The notes: a model not told the origin generated them from the letters alone. A stretch of 64,000 nucleotides of DNA from an uncultured Arenicella sp. (GCA_938048185.1 CALIVT010000001.1:248001-312000), one strand, 5' to 3'. Shown: positions 1 through 8,409, counted from the stretch's first letter. Made by a program: numbers and translations.

Positions 1-216
1 TTTGATAAATTGCACAATGCCAACTTTCTGACCATAACCTAGGGCTCGAAATACCATACCAAACGCTGAGCTGGTTTTGCCCTTGCCATTACCGGTCATC
101 AGAATTGCCACGCCTCGCTCGATATTCGAGGCCGCAATATGCGCGTCAACCTTGTCTTTTTGTTTCTGCATTTTTTCCTTATGCAGCTCGTCGTCGGTTT
201 TAACGTTCTTTGTCAT
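1..216 (-). CDS. cobO: Cob(I)yrinic acid a,c-diamide adenosyltransferase (CobO/BtuR), 3' part outside window
   Basis: The first 72 codons are present; the rest runs off the left edge. The enzyme transfers the 5'-deoxyadenosyl group of ATP to the cobalt of corrinoids, making adenosylcobalamin. Reading from the ATG at 216, the protein has a charged Lys/Glu-rich N-terminal stretch typical of the family. A P-loop GNGKGKT follows at residues 42-48, then SSAFGM and a GxKVGIVQF-like strand. It lies downstream of btuB on the same strand, 102 bp away, and is probably served by the same cobalamin riboswitch, so uptake and adenosylation are linked. A short direct repeat and a hairpin sit in the gap. The P-loop plus the corrinoid context make the call firm, although only the N-terminal third is visible. 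Confidence 0.9.
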   Translation of the reverse strand, partial: MTKNVKTDDELHKEKMQKQKDKVDAHIAASNIERGVAILMTGNGKGKTSSAFGMVFRALGYGQKVGIVQFIK

Positions 217-219
217 AGC

Positions 220-244
220 CCAGTATGATAACCCCAGTATGATA
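220..244. repeat. Two-copy 11-bp direct repeat upstream of cobO
   Basis: CCAGTATGATA occurs at 220-230 and again at 234-244, a 14-bp period, just upstream of the cobO start. It may be a regulatory element or only a local duplication; no known motif is recognised. Confidence 0.6.
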
Positions 245-258
245 GTTAAGTTACAAGT

Positions 259-287
259 AATAAGGGCTCTTGATCAGAGCCCTTATT
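259..287 (-). terminator. Perfect 11-bp stem hairpin between btuB and cobO
   Basis: AATAAGGGCTC (259-269) pairs perfectly with GAGCCCTTATT (277-287) across a 7-base loop. On the minus strand it lies 32 bp beyond the btuB stop. There is no long T run after the stem, so it may be a partial terminator or an mRNA-stabilising structure that lowers cobO expression relative to btuB. Confidence 0.5.
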
Positions 288-318
288 TGGACCGAGCCCT
301 TGATGGGTGTCGCTTGTT

Positions 319-2121
319 TTAGAAGCTAAAGCGAACACTCACTTTGGCCTGGCGCCCCTCGGTGTTGAAACGTTCGGTCGAGCCTATCAAGTTTACCGTA
401 TGGTCTTTATCAAACACATTATCGACATTGGCGAATAACTTGATCTTGTCGTTGATTTGATAGGTCGCGCTAATATCGAATAAGGCATAACTTGCTAGCT
501 CGGTTCCACGATTGTCAAAACGCCCACTCTCAGACTTTACTTTAAACGCTAAGTTCAGTTGACTAAATTGGCGTGAGGCTTCAAGTGCAATAGTTTGCTC
601 TGCGCGGTCGTCTAGCTCTATGCCGGTCATTTTGTTTTCGGCCGATAATAGGTCAGCATTTAACGCAAGCTGCCAATTCGCAAGTTCGGTGATAATGCTC
701 GCTTCAACGCCTTTAATTTCGGCTTCGCCAATATTAGCAGCTAAGAACGTATCTGGGTTGAAGCTAAATAGGTTAGTGAAATCACTTTGATACGCAGCGA
801 CATACCAAGTAAACGCGCCACCACTTCGCCCCGAGAGTTTGACTTCAACGCTCTCTGATTCTTCCGGCAAGATATCTGGGTTACCAAAGAACGGAAAGTA
901 CAGAAAATTAAACGAGGGTGCTGAAAAAGCGGTGCCATAGTTAATTGATGCGGTTAGCCTGTCGTTTAAGTCGTAACTTAGTGCCAGGCCGCCATTGGTC
1001 TCGGTTCCGTACGCCGAGTTATCGTCATAGCGTGCGCTGGCGGCGAAGCCGAACGCACCGGCACGACTGGTGATTTGAGCGAATACGCCTGAATTATCGC
1101 GCTCAGTCACAGGAAAGACAGTAGTAGGAGAGACAATTTCTTCCTCGTAGTAATCTACCCCGGCGGTAATAGTCGTAGCCTCGCCCAAGCCAACTATAAA
1201 CTCGGTGCCCAGGCTATTACGCTCGGTGGTTAAGTCTGACGGAAACGCGCCATTCGTGACGGACTGGTCTTCATTAACACCAAGCGTTGTATTCCATTGA
1301 ATATTGCTATTTAGGCGACTGTTAATCGCCAGCGCGGCACTCAAGGTCTCGGTGTCGGTGGTCAGGCCAGGGTCAGAGCCGAACGTGTTATCGAACTCAA
1401 CCGTGTTATCGCTCGCCAACACATTTAAGCTGGCGCTGGTGTTATCGCTGAAACTTACTTTACCGCCAATGCTTAGTGCGGTCTCTTCGAAGCCGTCAAT
1501 ATCGTCGTTACCGCCGGATAAGATACTGGTGCGGTCAATGCCGTCGGTGTCTTCTGAGTGCGCCGAAATATGAAAACTATTAATTTCATTACCGCCATTG
1601 AGAACAAGGTCATATTCTTGCAGCGAGTTACTGCCGAGCGTGGCTTTTACCGAGCCCAAACCAGGGCCGCCTTTTTTGGTAAATAATTGAACCACACCGC
1701 CAGCCGCGTCCGCGCCGTAGATGCCAGAAAACGGTCCTTTGATTATTTCTATTCGGGCGATTGCCTCAATCGGGTAGCTATTGAGTGCTGCCGCGCCTAA
1801 GGTCGCGCTGCCAACTCGCACGCCGTCGATCAACACAATGGTTTGTGAACTTGACGCACCGCGAACGAAGACGCCGGTAGCCGAGCCTCGGCCCCCTGAG
1901 TCGCGGAAGTTAATGCCGGCGATTTGGTCGATTAACGCCGGAATATCTTTGGCTTGAGATGCTTCAATATCTTCGAGTGACAGTACGTGTGTCGTCTGTA
2001 GCACGTCTTCAATCGTTTGGTTGTTCTTCGCGCTCACGACCAATTCTTCAGTCTCAAGTGCGTGCGCGGGTGTGCTTAAAATACACGCGAGTGCTACGGC
2101 AGTTTTTAGTGGAAATTTCAT
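319..2121 (-). CDS. btuB: TonB-dependent vitamin B12 outer membrane receptor BtuB
   Basis: A 600-residue outer membrane receptor that takes up cobalamin and other corrinoids using TonB energy. A signal peptide covers about residues 1-21 (ending AHA). The TonB box EELVVSA is at about 25-31. A plug domain follows, with the typical VFVRGASS, VLIDGVRV and RIEIIKGPFSGIYGADAAGG segments. A long beta-barrel ends in the aromatic C-terminus VRFSF used for outer membrane insertion. The length matches E. coli BtuB. A cobalamin riboswitch and sigma70 promoter lie directly upstream on the same strand, and cobO follows. The plug sequence and riboswitch together support B12 specificity over siderophore uptake. 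Confidence 0.93.
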   Translation of the reverse strand: MKFPLKTAVALACILSTPAHALETEELVVSAKNNQTIEDVLQTTHVLSLEDIEASQAKDIPALIDQIAGINFRDSGGRGSATGVFVRGASSSQTIVLIDGVRVGSATLGAAALNSYPIEAIARIEIIKGPFSGIYGADAAGGVVQLFTKKGGPGLGSVKATLGSNSLQEYDLVLNGGNEINSFHISAHSEDTDGIDRTSILSGGNDDIDGFEETALSIGGKVSFSDNTSASLNVLASDNTVEFDNTFGSDPGLTTDTETLSAALAINSRLNSNIQWNTTLGVNEDQSVTNGAFPSDLTTERNSLGTEFIVGLGEATTITAGVDYYEEEIVSPTTVFPVTERDNSGVFAQITSRAGAFGFAASARYDDNSAYGTETNGGLALSYDLNDRLTASINYGTAFSAPSFNFLYFPFFGNPDILPEESESVEVKLSGRSGGAFTWYVAAYQSDFTNLFSFNPDTFLAANIGEAEIKGVEASIITELANWQLALNADLLSAENKMTGIELDDRAEQTIALEASRQFSQLNLAFKVKSESGRFDNRGTELASYALFDISATYQINDKIKLFANVDNVFDKDHTVNLIGSTERFNTEGRQAKVSVRFSF

Positions 2122-2324
2122 TATTTATTAACACCTTATAACGAATTCAATAAGTGAATTCTATGATTGTAATTAAGGTGATAAAGCGAGGAAACAAGGA
2201 AGGACAGCCGACGAGTTAAGCGAAGCGAAACGCATCAAAACTGCATTGCCTTGGATGGTAGCCCTCCGCTCCATCAACGGTCTGGAACTCGATTGCAGTT
2301 AATGTGTCTAGTGCACACAATACT

Positions 2325-2465
2325 AATCGTTGTAGGCCGGTTCCGGACTCACAAGGCTCTCCATAATTGTTGGCGAGCGTTGAATACCGTTGCGGGGGCA
2401 GCGTTGGGTTTTCACCAACTTCCCAGTTTAACCGCCTCTTGCCAAGGCGGGACCTAAGTTCTGTG
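2325..2465 (-). promoter_or_regulatory. Cobalamin (B12) riboswitch controlling btuB
   Basis: Read on the minus strand, the leader contains the conserved core GGTGAAAACCC then GCTGCCCCCGCAACGGTA (about 2381-2425) and the downstream GAGTCCGGAACCGGCC box (about 2335-2351). These are hallmarks of the AdoCbl-binding aptamer. A GC-rich paired element (CCCGCC/GGCGG) lies upstream at about 2433-2452. Further stem-forming sequence extends toward 2247 and probably holds the expression platform. B12 binding is expected to switch off btuB and probably cobO. Confidence 0.93.
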
Positions 2466-2469
2466 ACGG

Positions 2470-2497
2470 ATTATAGGTTCACTAGGGATTAAGTCAA
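2470..2497 (-). promoter_or_regulatory. Sigma70 promoter of the riboswitch-btuB transcript
   Basis: On the minus strand TTGACT (2492-2497) and a perfect TATAAT (2470-2475) are separated by 16 bp. The -10 box lies just upstream of the riboswitch aptamer, so transcription would start a few bases before it. Confidence 0.85.
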
Positions 2498-2550
2498 TCC
2501 ACAAGCACAGATATGTCGCTGACGACAAACTTACAGCGCTGTACGCACAT

Positions 2551-2587
2551 AAAAAAGCCGGGCACCACGTGCGCGGTGACCGGCTTT
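2551..2587 (-). terminator. Rho-independent terminator of the Hsp20 gene
   Basis: On the minus strand AAAGCCGG..CACCGCG-type arms fold into a GC-rich hairpin followed by a run of six T (TTTTTT at 2551-2556). It lies 35 bp past the stop codon of the hsp20 gene. Confidence 0.85.
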
Positions 2588-2621
2588 ACGCTGCTAGCCA
2601 ATGCTGACTTAGCGTGCCACG

Positions 2622-3083
2622 CTAGGCGGCTTTTTCTTTATGCGCAATTACTCTTGGTGAGTTGCTGTTAATCGAAATTTTCTTGGGCTTCATCGCCTCA
2701 GGAATCTCTTTCACCAAGTGTACTGTCAGCAAGCCATCTGATAGTTTGGCGTCGACAACTTCGATATGGTCGGCTAAATTGAACTTTCGCTCAAAAGAGC
2801 GGGTGGCAATGCCTTGGTGTAAGAAATTACGATCGGCCTCGCTGGCTTCTTTCTTGCCGCGAACAGTAAGAACACCGTTCTCGACCTGCAGCTCTAGCTC
2901 AGCTTCTTTAAAGCCTGCGACTGCGACGGTAATGGCATAATTGTTTTCCTCGACCACTTCGATATTGTAAGGAGGATAACCCGACGATGCTTTTTCAGTT
3001 TGGAACGCGGCGTCCAGCAAAGAGCCAAAACGGTCATAACCAACGCTGCTACGGTACAAAGGGGTTAGATCAATTCTATTCAT
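2622..3083 (-). CDS. ibpA: Small heat shock protein, Hsp20/IbpA family
   Basis: A 153-residue ATP-independent holdase that binds unfolding proteins in the cytoplasm under heat or oxidative stress and passes them to DnaK/ClpB. The N-terminus (LTPLYRSSVGYDRF) is typical of IbpA. An alpha-crystallin domain spans about residues 38-135, including VAVAGFKEAELELQVENGVL. The C-terminal tail carries the I-x-I anchor (KISI) used for oligomer assembly. The gene stands alone with its own terminator. The leader has a compact hairpin just before the ribosome site, possibly a thermosensor. The family is certain; choosing IbpA over IbpB or another Hsp20 rests on the N-terminal motif. Confidence 0.9.
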   Translation of the reverse strand: MNRIDLTPLYRSSVGYDRFGSLLDAAFQTEKASSGYPPYNIEVVEENNYAITVAVAGFKEAELELQVENGVLTVRGKKEASEADRNFLHQGIATRSFERKFNLADHIEVVDAKLSDGLLTVHLVKEIPEAMKPKKISINSNSPRVIAHKEKAA

Positions 3084-3101
3084 AATATTTCTCCAGTTTA
3101 T

Positions 3102-3130
3102 GCTCGGCGGACAAATCCGCGTGTATGAGC
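3102..3130 (-). promoter_or_regulatory. Leader hairpin upstream of hsp20, possible RNA thermometer
   Basis: On the minus strand GCTC-GCGGA pairs with TCCGC-GAGC around a TTTG loop, ending 18 nt before the start codon and next to the GGAG ribosome site. Hsp20 genes of Gammaproteobacteria often have thermosensing leaders, but here the ribosome site itself is not clearly in the stem. Confidence 0.35.
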
Positions 3131-3294
3131 CATAAAGTTTTAGTTAAACCCGTTGCCAACCTCTGTTGAGCGAAGGTTTCGGGGCATCTATATCGGTTCA
3201 TATATGACACCGACAGCTACTATCTAGAGATCGGAGCGGTGATTTCAAGTCTCCCTGTATAAATATTTCTAAAAATTGATTACGTGGGTTTAGC

Positions 3295-3915
3295 CTACAC
3301 CAGCTTGGGTTTTGCGTACGCCAGTCGCCCCAGAGAGGTCGCGGTGTGATACTCGTCTAAACCCGTAACGGCAACGCTTTGCGCGGCCACAATGTCGAGC
3401 TTGCCGTCGTCTTGGAGGAGCGCTTGCTCGACAATAACCTCTACAATTTCGCCAATAACCATGATAGTGCCGTTCAACTCAATATCTATTTTTTCGCGAA
3501 ATTCCACTCCTAGCTTTATACGACTTTGAGCGACATAGGGCGCTGTTAAGTCAGTGTAGAATTCATCGAGATTCGTTTGGTCAAATTCGGAAATATCCGC
3601 TGCGTAGCGTGCCGAGGTATGATGCGCGTCTTCAACAAAAGATTGAGCAACATGATTAATGGTATACACACCGGCGCTGTCAATGTTGTCTAAGGTGTTG
3701 CGTGCGACACTGTTAGGGCGGCTAATAAAGGCAATCAAGGCTGGGTCGGCACCTAAGTGAATAACAGAGCTGACAATCGATAAGTTCGTCACATTGTGGC
3801 GATCTATTGTGCCCACTAGGTTGGCGCTTTTATAGCCAGAAAGCGAGTTAATAAAATGCACTCGATAGCGCTTGTCCATGTTGTTGAAGTCGGCGGTATG
3901 AAATATTTTGGTCAC
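3295..3915 (-). CDS. Flavin reductase-like domain protein (flavoredoxin/DIM6 family)
   Basis: A 206-residue protein of the FMN-binding split-barrel flavin reductase-like family. Visible hallmarks are the N-terminal GYKSANLVGT strand, N-V-T-N-L-S-I-V-S-S (the flavin-contacting region, about 41-50), FISRPNSVARNTLDNI (about 64-79), and the late RLAYAKPK segment. Members bind FMN and reduce flavins or act as flavin-dependent oxidoreductases; the substrate cannot be read from sequence. It is transcribed divergently from the SDR gene, 34 bp away, so the two promoters must overlap and co-regulation is likely. Confidence 0.8.
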   Translation of the reverse strand: MTKIFHTADFNNMDKRYRVHFINSLSGYKSANLVGTIDRHNVTNLSIVSSVIHLGADPALIAFISRPNSVARNTLDNIDSAGVYTINHVAQSFVEDAHHTSARYAADISEFDQTNLDEFYTDLTAPYVAQSRIKLGVEFREKIDIELNGTIMVIGEIVEVIVEQALLQDDGKLDIVAAQSVAVTGLDEYHTATSLGRLAYAKPKLV

Positions 3916-3949
3916 GATGAAATCACTGTTGCTGTGAAACTATTTAAAA

Positions 3950-4648
3950 ATGAATGAGTTAACGAAGAAACGCGCGTTGCTAATCGGCGCGAATGGCACT
4001 ATAGGTAGTGCGCTGGCGGGCCACATGCGCGATCAATACGAATTGTATACGCTGTCACGTGTTGATACTGACTATTCTGAAGCAAGCCTCGAGAGTATTA
4101 CACGCGGCTATAATGAAATGACGCGCGGTGATGGGCGCGCGTTTTCGACTATTATTTGCTGTGTTGGCACCTTGCATAATGATGTTGTTGCTCCCGAAAA
4201 GCGTTTGAGTCAGTTAAACGCCGCAGCATTGGCCGAATACTATCGGATTAACACGATCATTCCGGCGCTTTGTCTGCGTTTTTTTCACACTTTATTGGAT
4301 AAGAATGCGCCATCACAATTCGTCTTTTTGAGTGCTATGGTTGGCAGTATCGGGGATAATAATTTGGGGGGTTGGTATGGCTATCGAAGCTCTAAATCAG
4401 CGTTAAATCAAATAGTTAGAACTGGCGCGATCGAAGTCAAACGGGGGAATAAGAACGCCTCACTCGCCGTGATTCACCCTGGCACAACCATTGGCCCCCT
4501 GTCCAAACCGTTCGCGTCAGGAATTTCGAAAGACAAGTACTACACTCCAGTACAATCGGCTGAACGAATACTGCGATTAACACAGTCGATTACCGCGGAG
4601 CAAAGTGGGTGTTTCTTTAATTGGGATGGTTCGCAAATTCCTTGGTAG
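3950..4648 (+). CDS. Short-chain dehydrogenase/reductase (SDR)
   Basis: A 232-residue NAD(P)-dependent SDR with a Rossmann fold. The cofactor motif GANGTIG is at residues 13-19, a CVGTLHN segment replaces the usual NNAG at about 71-77, the catalytic Ser is at about 129 (FLSAMVGS), and YxxxK is at Y145/K149. A proton-relay Asn is plausible in RINTIIP (about 99-105). The family is close to the C-factor/CsgA-like cytosolic SDRs. The substrate is unknown. It pairs divergently with the flavin reductase-like gene. Confidence 0.82.
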   Translation: MNELTKKRALLIGANGTIGSALAGHMRDQYELYTLSRVDTDYSEASLESITRGYNEMTRGDGRAFSTIICCVGTLHNDVVAPEKRLSQLNAAALAEYYRINTIIPALCLRFFHTLLDKNAPSQFVFLSAMVGSIGDNNLGGWYGYRSSKSALNQIVRTGAIEVKRGNKNASLAVIHPGTTIGPLSKPFASGISKDKYYTPVQSAERILRLTQSITAEQSGCFFNWDGSQIPW

Positions 4649-4781
4649 ACGCTATGCCGGGCACGCATCGATTTCGAGCCTTGACGCTATTGAGTTTCCT
4701 TAATCACGTTGCCGCCAAGGTTTAACGCAAAACTTTAAAGGTGGTATAGTCCGCGGCGACTTAAACGCACTAAATTCACGC

Positions 4782-6089
4782 ATGAGACACGCCGCCCAAC
4801 TACAAGCTACTATCGAGCTGCTGGATGAAATCGCTGAGACCAAGTATCCGGCGGACCGCATCATGGCTGGCTATTTCAAACAGCGGCGTTACATCGGGTC
4901 TAAGGATAAGGCTGCGATCTCAGAGAATCTCTACACCATTTTACGCAGTCGCTTGAGTTTTGAGTACATCCTCAATAGTAAAGACCTTGGTGTGCACAGT
5001 CGGGTGTTAGTGGCACTGCTTTTGAAGATGGACGAGGGTGATCTTTACAATACCTTTGATGGTGACAAATACAGCCCGAAACGTTTACGCCCTGGACAGT
5101 TAGAGCGTTTCGCTGAGCTTGATTTATCGGTCATAGAATCTGCGCCTTTGCACGTTAAGTTGAATGTGCCAGCGTGGATTGCGCCCAAGCTGGAGGCCGC
5201 CTTGGGTGGGCGTTACGAAATTGAGATGCGGGCGACCAATAAGCGGGCGTTCACGGATATTCGGGTTAATACGCTCAAGAGTTCAACGGCGGCGGTAGAG
5301 CATGCCTTAGAGTCGGTGGGTTATACAACTAAGGCCACGGAGTTGTCTCCTTGGGGTCGGCGTTTTGATAAGCGCGTTTCCTTGTTTGGCTTGAAGGCAT
5401 TCAAAGACGGTTGGTTTGAAATTCAAGACGAAGGCTCGCAATTGCTGGCGTTGCTTAGCGATGTGCAGGCGGGACAGAAAGTCGTTGATTTTTGCGCCGG
5501 TGCGGGTGGTAAAACACTGGCGATGGCAGCGATGATGGAAAACAAGGGCAGTATTTATTCTTGTGATGTGCACACCAAGCGTTTGGAGCAGCTGAGCAAG
5601 CGCTGTAAGCGGGCAGGGGTGCATAATGTTCGCACGCATGTGCTGAGCAGCGAAAACGATAAATGGGTAAAACAACACGCCAAAATCGCGGATACGGTTT
5701 TGATTGATGCGCCGTGTACTGGAACCGGCACATGGCGACGTAGCCCAGACAGCCGATGGAATTTGGAGCAGGAAAATTTAGATAATTTAGTCGCGCTTCA
5801 GCAGTCGATTTTGCAAAGCGCCAAACGCCTAGTCAAACCGGGCGGGCGGCTGCTGTATGCGACTTGTTCTTTACTTCGAGAGGAGAACGAAGATCAAATT
5901 GCTACATTCTTGAACAATAACCCTGAGTTTACGCGGCACAGCTTTGCGCTTCCGCAGACCTTAATAGACAATGCTGAGCGCGTTAAATGCAGTAGCGCCG
6001 AGCTTAGAACCTTCCCCGCGTTGACCGGCACCGACGGTTTTTACGTTGCATCTTTACGACGTATAGACGCCGATGCCGAGCGATCGTAG
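4782..6089 (+). CDS. RsmB/NOP-family RNA (cytosine-5) methyltransferase
   Basis: A 435-residue SAM-dependent RNA m5C methyltransferase. The N-terminal third (to about 150) is an RNA-binding, NusB/RsmB-like helical region. The catalytic domain has the SAM motif DFCAGAGGKT at 236-245, motif IV DAPCTGTG with Cys312, and motif VI YATCSLL with Cys362. Those two cysteines match the release and nucleophile pair of the NOP2/RsmB class. It lacks the long C-terminal extension of RsmF. The target (16S, 23S or tRNA) cannot be decided from sequence, so no symbol is given. The gene is monocistronic. Confidence 0.88.
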   Translation: MRHAAQLQATIELLDEIAETKYPADRIMAGYFKQRRYIGSKDKAAISENLYTILRSRLSFEYILNSKDLGVHSRVLVALLLKMDEGDLYNTFDGDKYSPKRLRPGQLERFAELDLSVIESAPLHVKLNVPAWIAPKLEAALGGRYEIEMRATNKRAFTDIRVNTLKSSTAAVEHALESVGYTTKATELSPWGRRFDKRVSLFGLKAFKDGWFEIQDEGSQLLALLSDVQAGQKVVDFCAGAGGKTLAMAAMMENKGSIYSCDVHTKRLEQLSKRCKRAGVHNVRTHVLSSENDKWVKQHAKIADTVLIDAPCTGTGTWRRSPDSRWNLEQENLDNLVALQQSILQSAKRLVKPGGRLLYATCSLLREENEDQIATFLNNNPEFTRHSFALPQTLIDNAERVKCSSAELRTFPALTGTDGFYVASLRRIDADAERS

Positions 6090-6100
6090 AATGAGAGTTC

Positions 6101-6131
6101 TTAACCGCCGCTATACTTAACCGCCGCTATA
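6101..6131. repeat. Two-copy tandem repeat (15-bp unit, 16-bp period)
   Basis: TTAACCGCCGCTATA occurs at 6101-6115 and 6117-6131, in the short convergent gap between the RNA methyltransferase and the TauD-like gene. It is probably a slippage duplication. Confidence 0.6.
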
Positions 6132-6162
6132 TAAGCTAGCTAAGCGGTTCAGGGAACCTGCG

Positions 6163-7134
6163 CTAAGCCGCTAAGGCCACCAACACTTGGCGTTTGCGCT
6201 CGCCGGAATAGGGTCGACGACCGTGCATGCTAATCTTGTTATCAAGCAAGGCAACATCGCCGTCCTGCCACTGCAGGTCAAAGGTGAATTGCTGTGATAG
6301 CTCTGCGATATGCTCCAAGTCTTCCTTTGAAATTGCCGAGCCGTCACCAAATGCCAGCGCAATTGACGGGTCGTCGCGCACACCTTTCCAGCCCATGTAG
6401 GCCGCAACCAGTTGATTATAAAAAACTTTTTTATCACCTAGGTCAAGCACGGCGGGCAGTACCGGTGTAATCGCTTTTAAACTACCATCGTCTTGCCATT
6501 CCCAGTCATACTCTAGGTCGGCAAGTTTCTGCTCAGCTTGTTGACGGTTACTGACGGTCAAGGTGCTTGCCCAGCTTCGTCCTTGGCCTGAGTTAATATC
6601 GTCTGTTGCTGGCATATGAGTGGTATAACGCAGACCCTTTTCTTCGAAGGTGCGCGCCAATTCAGGGTTTTGAGCTTGCAACGCCTTGAATAGTTGGTCC
6701 GAACGACAGATCGGCGTTGCGCCGCCTTGATCCGCCGCGGTATTACAGAAAAAGAAAATCTTTTGTGGTGAGATTGGTGTCTGCGCCATTTCGTGGTGCA
6801 GATAAATTTCAACTTCTTTGGGGGCTTCATTGGCGGTGAAAACACGTTCGGTATAGTTAATGCGCACCGCATTAGATAAAGATTCTTGGTAAGTGAAGCT
6901 TGGGTAACCGAAGGTGGCTGAAAACGCGTCGAATGTTTCCGCGCTATCAATGGGGAACCCTCTGAACAACAATGCCCCAGAAACCGCGAGTTCGGCTTCA
7001 AGCTCGGCTTTATGTTTACTGATCCAGTCGGTCGTTGCCTGTATTGACGAGAACTGAGCCTCGTTTAACACCACACTTGGAAACACGCTGTTGCCAAAAT
7101 TTAGTTGATTATCGATATTATGGAATTTAATCAT
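6163..7134 (-). CDS. TauD/TfdA-family Fe(II)/2-oxoglutarate dioxygenase
   Basis: A 323-residue non-haem iron dioxygenase that couples oxidation of a substrate to decarboxylation of 2-oxoglutarate. The iron site is read as the H-x-E motif at H113/E115 (YLHHEMAQ) with the distal His304 (ISMHGRRPYSG). An Arg at about 313-315 is the expected 2-oxoglutarate carboxylate anchor. Length and motifs resemble the SyrP/clavaminate-synthase-like branch rather than taurine dioxygenase itself, so the substrate is unknown. It lies 18 bp downstream of the aldo/keto reductase on the same strand, so they are probably co-transcribed. Confidence 0.82.
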   Translation of the reverse strand: MIKFHNIDNQLNFGNSVFPSVVLNEAQFSSIQATTDWISKHKAELEAELAVSGALLFRGFPIDSAETFDAFSATFGYPSFTYQESLSNAVRINYTERVFTANEAPKEVEIYLHHEMAQTPISPQKIFFFCNTAADQGGATPICRSDQLFKALQAQNPELARTFEEKGLRYTTHMPATDDINSGQGRSWASTLTVSNRQQAEQKLADLEYDWEWQDDGSLKAITPVLPAVLDLGDKKVFYNQLVAAYMGWKGVRDDPSIALAFGDGSAISKEDLEHIAELSQQFTFDLQWQDGDVALLDNKISMHGRRPYSGERKRQVLVALAA

Positions 7135-7152
7135 TGTTCTGTCTGTAAGGCT

Positions 7153-8115
7153 TTAATCGTAGATCGGGTGGTAGGTATTAAACGCGGCTTCGCAAAATAC
7201 CCCTGGATCATTAAAACGGCGGTTACAATTTAGTGCGCTGATGTCGCGCATTTCATCGTCGCTTAGCTCGAAGTCGAACAGTGCGGCGTTCTCGATCATG
7301 CGCTCGCTTTTAGTCGTCTTAGGAATAATCGCCGTGCCGCGCTGCACACCCCAGCGGAGCACGATTTGCGCGGGAGTTTTTCCCAAACGGTCGGCGGCGT
7401 TGCGCACCACCTCTTGTTCTAGCACCGATTCGAATTGCTCGGCCATATCCAATTCCAGATAAGAGAGCGCGCCCAAGGGTGAGAATGCCGTGATTGGAAT
7501 GCCATTGCTTGCACACACTCGGCGCAATGGTTCTTGGGTGAGGTAAGGGTGCGATTCAATCTGTAACATCGCCGGTTTAATTCGCGCATAATTTAATAAG
7601 TCATGCAGCAGCCCAGTGTTGTAGTTACACACGCCAATTCGATGCACAAGTTGCTTGTCTACTAGCGCTTCCATGGCTTTCCAAGTATCAACTAACGGCA
7701 CCTTTGCTAGCTCCATGCGTGGCTTTGGCGCGTCAGGGTTCGCTAACCATTCAGGTGGATAGCGCTCGTCGAACGGTACAAATTTTTGTGCAATTGGAAA
7801 GTGAATTAAATACAAGTCGAGGTAGTCGAGCTGCAGATCGCTTAATGTCTTTTCTAGCGCTGGTTGAACATGTTCCGGCGCGTGATAGGTGTTCCAAAGT
7901 TTTGAGGTAACCCATAACTCTTCGCGTGTGCACAGCCCGTCCTTGATCGCTCTATTTAGGCCCACACCAACCTGGGCTTCATTGCCGTAGTCGGCTGCAC
8001 TGTCAAAGTGTCGATAACCCAGTTGAATAGCTTGGTAGACGCGCTCCGCGCATTCGTCGACTCCGATCTTCCATAGACCAAAACCAACCGGGGGTATCGT
8101 ATTGTTTGACAACAT
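7153..8115 (-). CDS. Aldo/keto reductase, xylose-reductase-like
   Basis: A 320-residue NAD(P)H-dependent carbonyl reductase with a (beta/alpha)8 barrel. The start at 8115 (MLSNNTIPPVGFG) is chosen because it matches the family N-terminus; ten extra codons are open upstream. The catalytic tetrad is visible: D38, Y43 (DSAADYGNE), K72 (VTSKLW) and H105 (LIHFP). The cofactor site IPKTTKSERMIEN lies near the C-terminus. The C-terminal segment NRRFNDPGVFCEAAF with a terminal PIYD is very like aldose/xylose reductases. It diverges from the GntR gene of the alpha-xyloside locus and the shared intergenic region carries a candidate GntR operator, so a role in xylose or related sugar handling is plausible. 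Confidence 0.87.
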   Translation of the reverse strand: MLSNNTIPPVGFGLWKIGVDECAERVYQAIQLGYRHFDSAADYGNEAQVGVGLNRAIKDGLCTREELWVTSKLWNTYHAPEHVQPALEKTLSDLQLDYLDLYLIHFPIAQKFVPFDERYPPEWLANPDAPKPRMELAKVPLVDTWKAMEALVDKQLVHRIGVCNYNTGLLHDLLNYARIKPAMLQIESHPYLTQEPLRRVCASNGIPITAFSPLGALSYLELDMAEQFESVLEQEVVRNAADRLGKTPAQIVLRWGVQRGTAIIPKTTKSERMIENAALFDFELSDDEMRDISALNCNRRFNDPGVFCEAAFNTYHPIYD

Positions 8116-8194
8116 AAACGCTTGAGTCCGATTACATCGGTACACTGAGCCTGAACTGACTTAGCATGCCGACTAGTTAGATAATTATTTGTAG

Positions 8195-8215
8195 TGAGTA
8201 ATTGCGTATTACTCA
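8195..8215. promoter_or_regulatory. 8-bp-arm inverted repeat in the aldo/keto reductase-gntR intergenic region
   Basis: TGAGTAAT (8195-8202) and ATTACTCA (8208-8215) form a perfect inverted repeat with a 5-bp spacer. The geometry fits a dimeric transcription factor site. It differs from the neighbouring candidate GntR operator, so a second regulator may act here. Confidence 0.5.
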
Positions 8216-8230
8216 AATCGCCTCTATTAT

Positions 8231-8244
8231 ATCTTATACAAGAG
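8231..8244. promoter_or_regulatory. Candidate GntR-family operator, site 1
   Basis: ATCTTATACAAGAG matches the perfect palindrome at 13140-13153 in 12 of 14 positions. HutC-type GntR regulators bind short palindromes of the CTTATACAAG kind. It lies between the divergent aldo/keto reductase and gntR genes. Confidence 0.6.
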
Positions 8245-8409
8245 TATGAAAGTAAAGACATATCGGTATGTTTCTTTATTCGCAACTATAATAGTGACCG
8301 TTTGCAATAAAAAAACGACGGGCGTGTGGCGAGGCTGTCTCGGTAGCTATCAGCGCGTCACAGTTAATACCGTTTGTACGTTTTCGGTGACAGTTAGGAA
8401 AATAATAGA

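Noticed and set aside
2251-2457. A 68-aa ORF on the plus strand in the btuB leader
   Set aside because: It is antisense to the cobalamin riboswitch and explained by it.
6558-7001. A 147-aa ORF inside the TauD-like gene
   Set aside because: It is a frame shadow of the dioxygenase gene on the same strand with no domain of its own.
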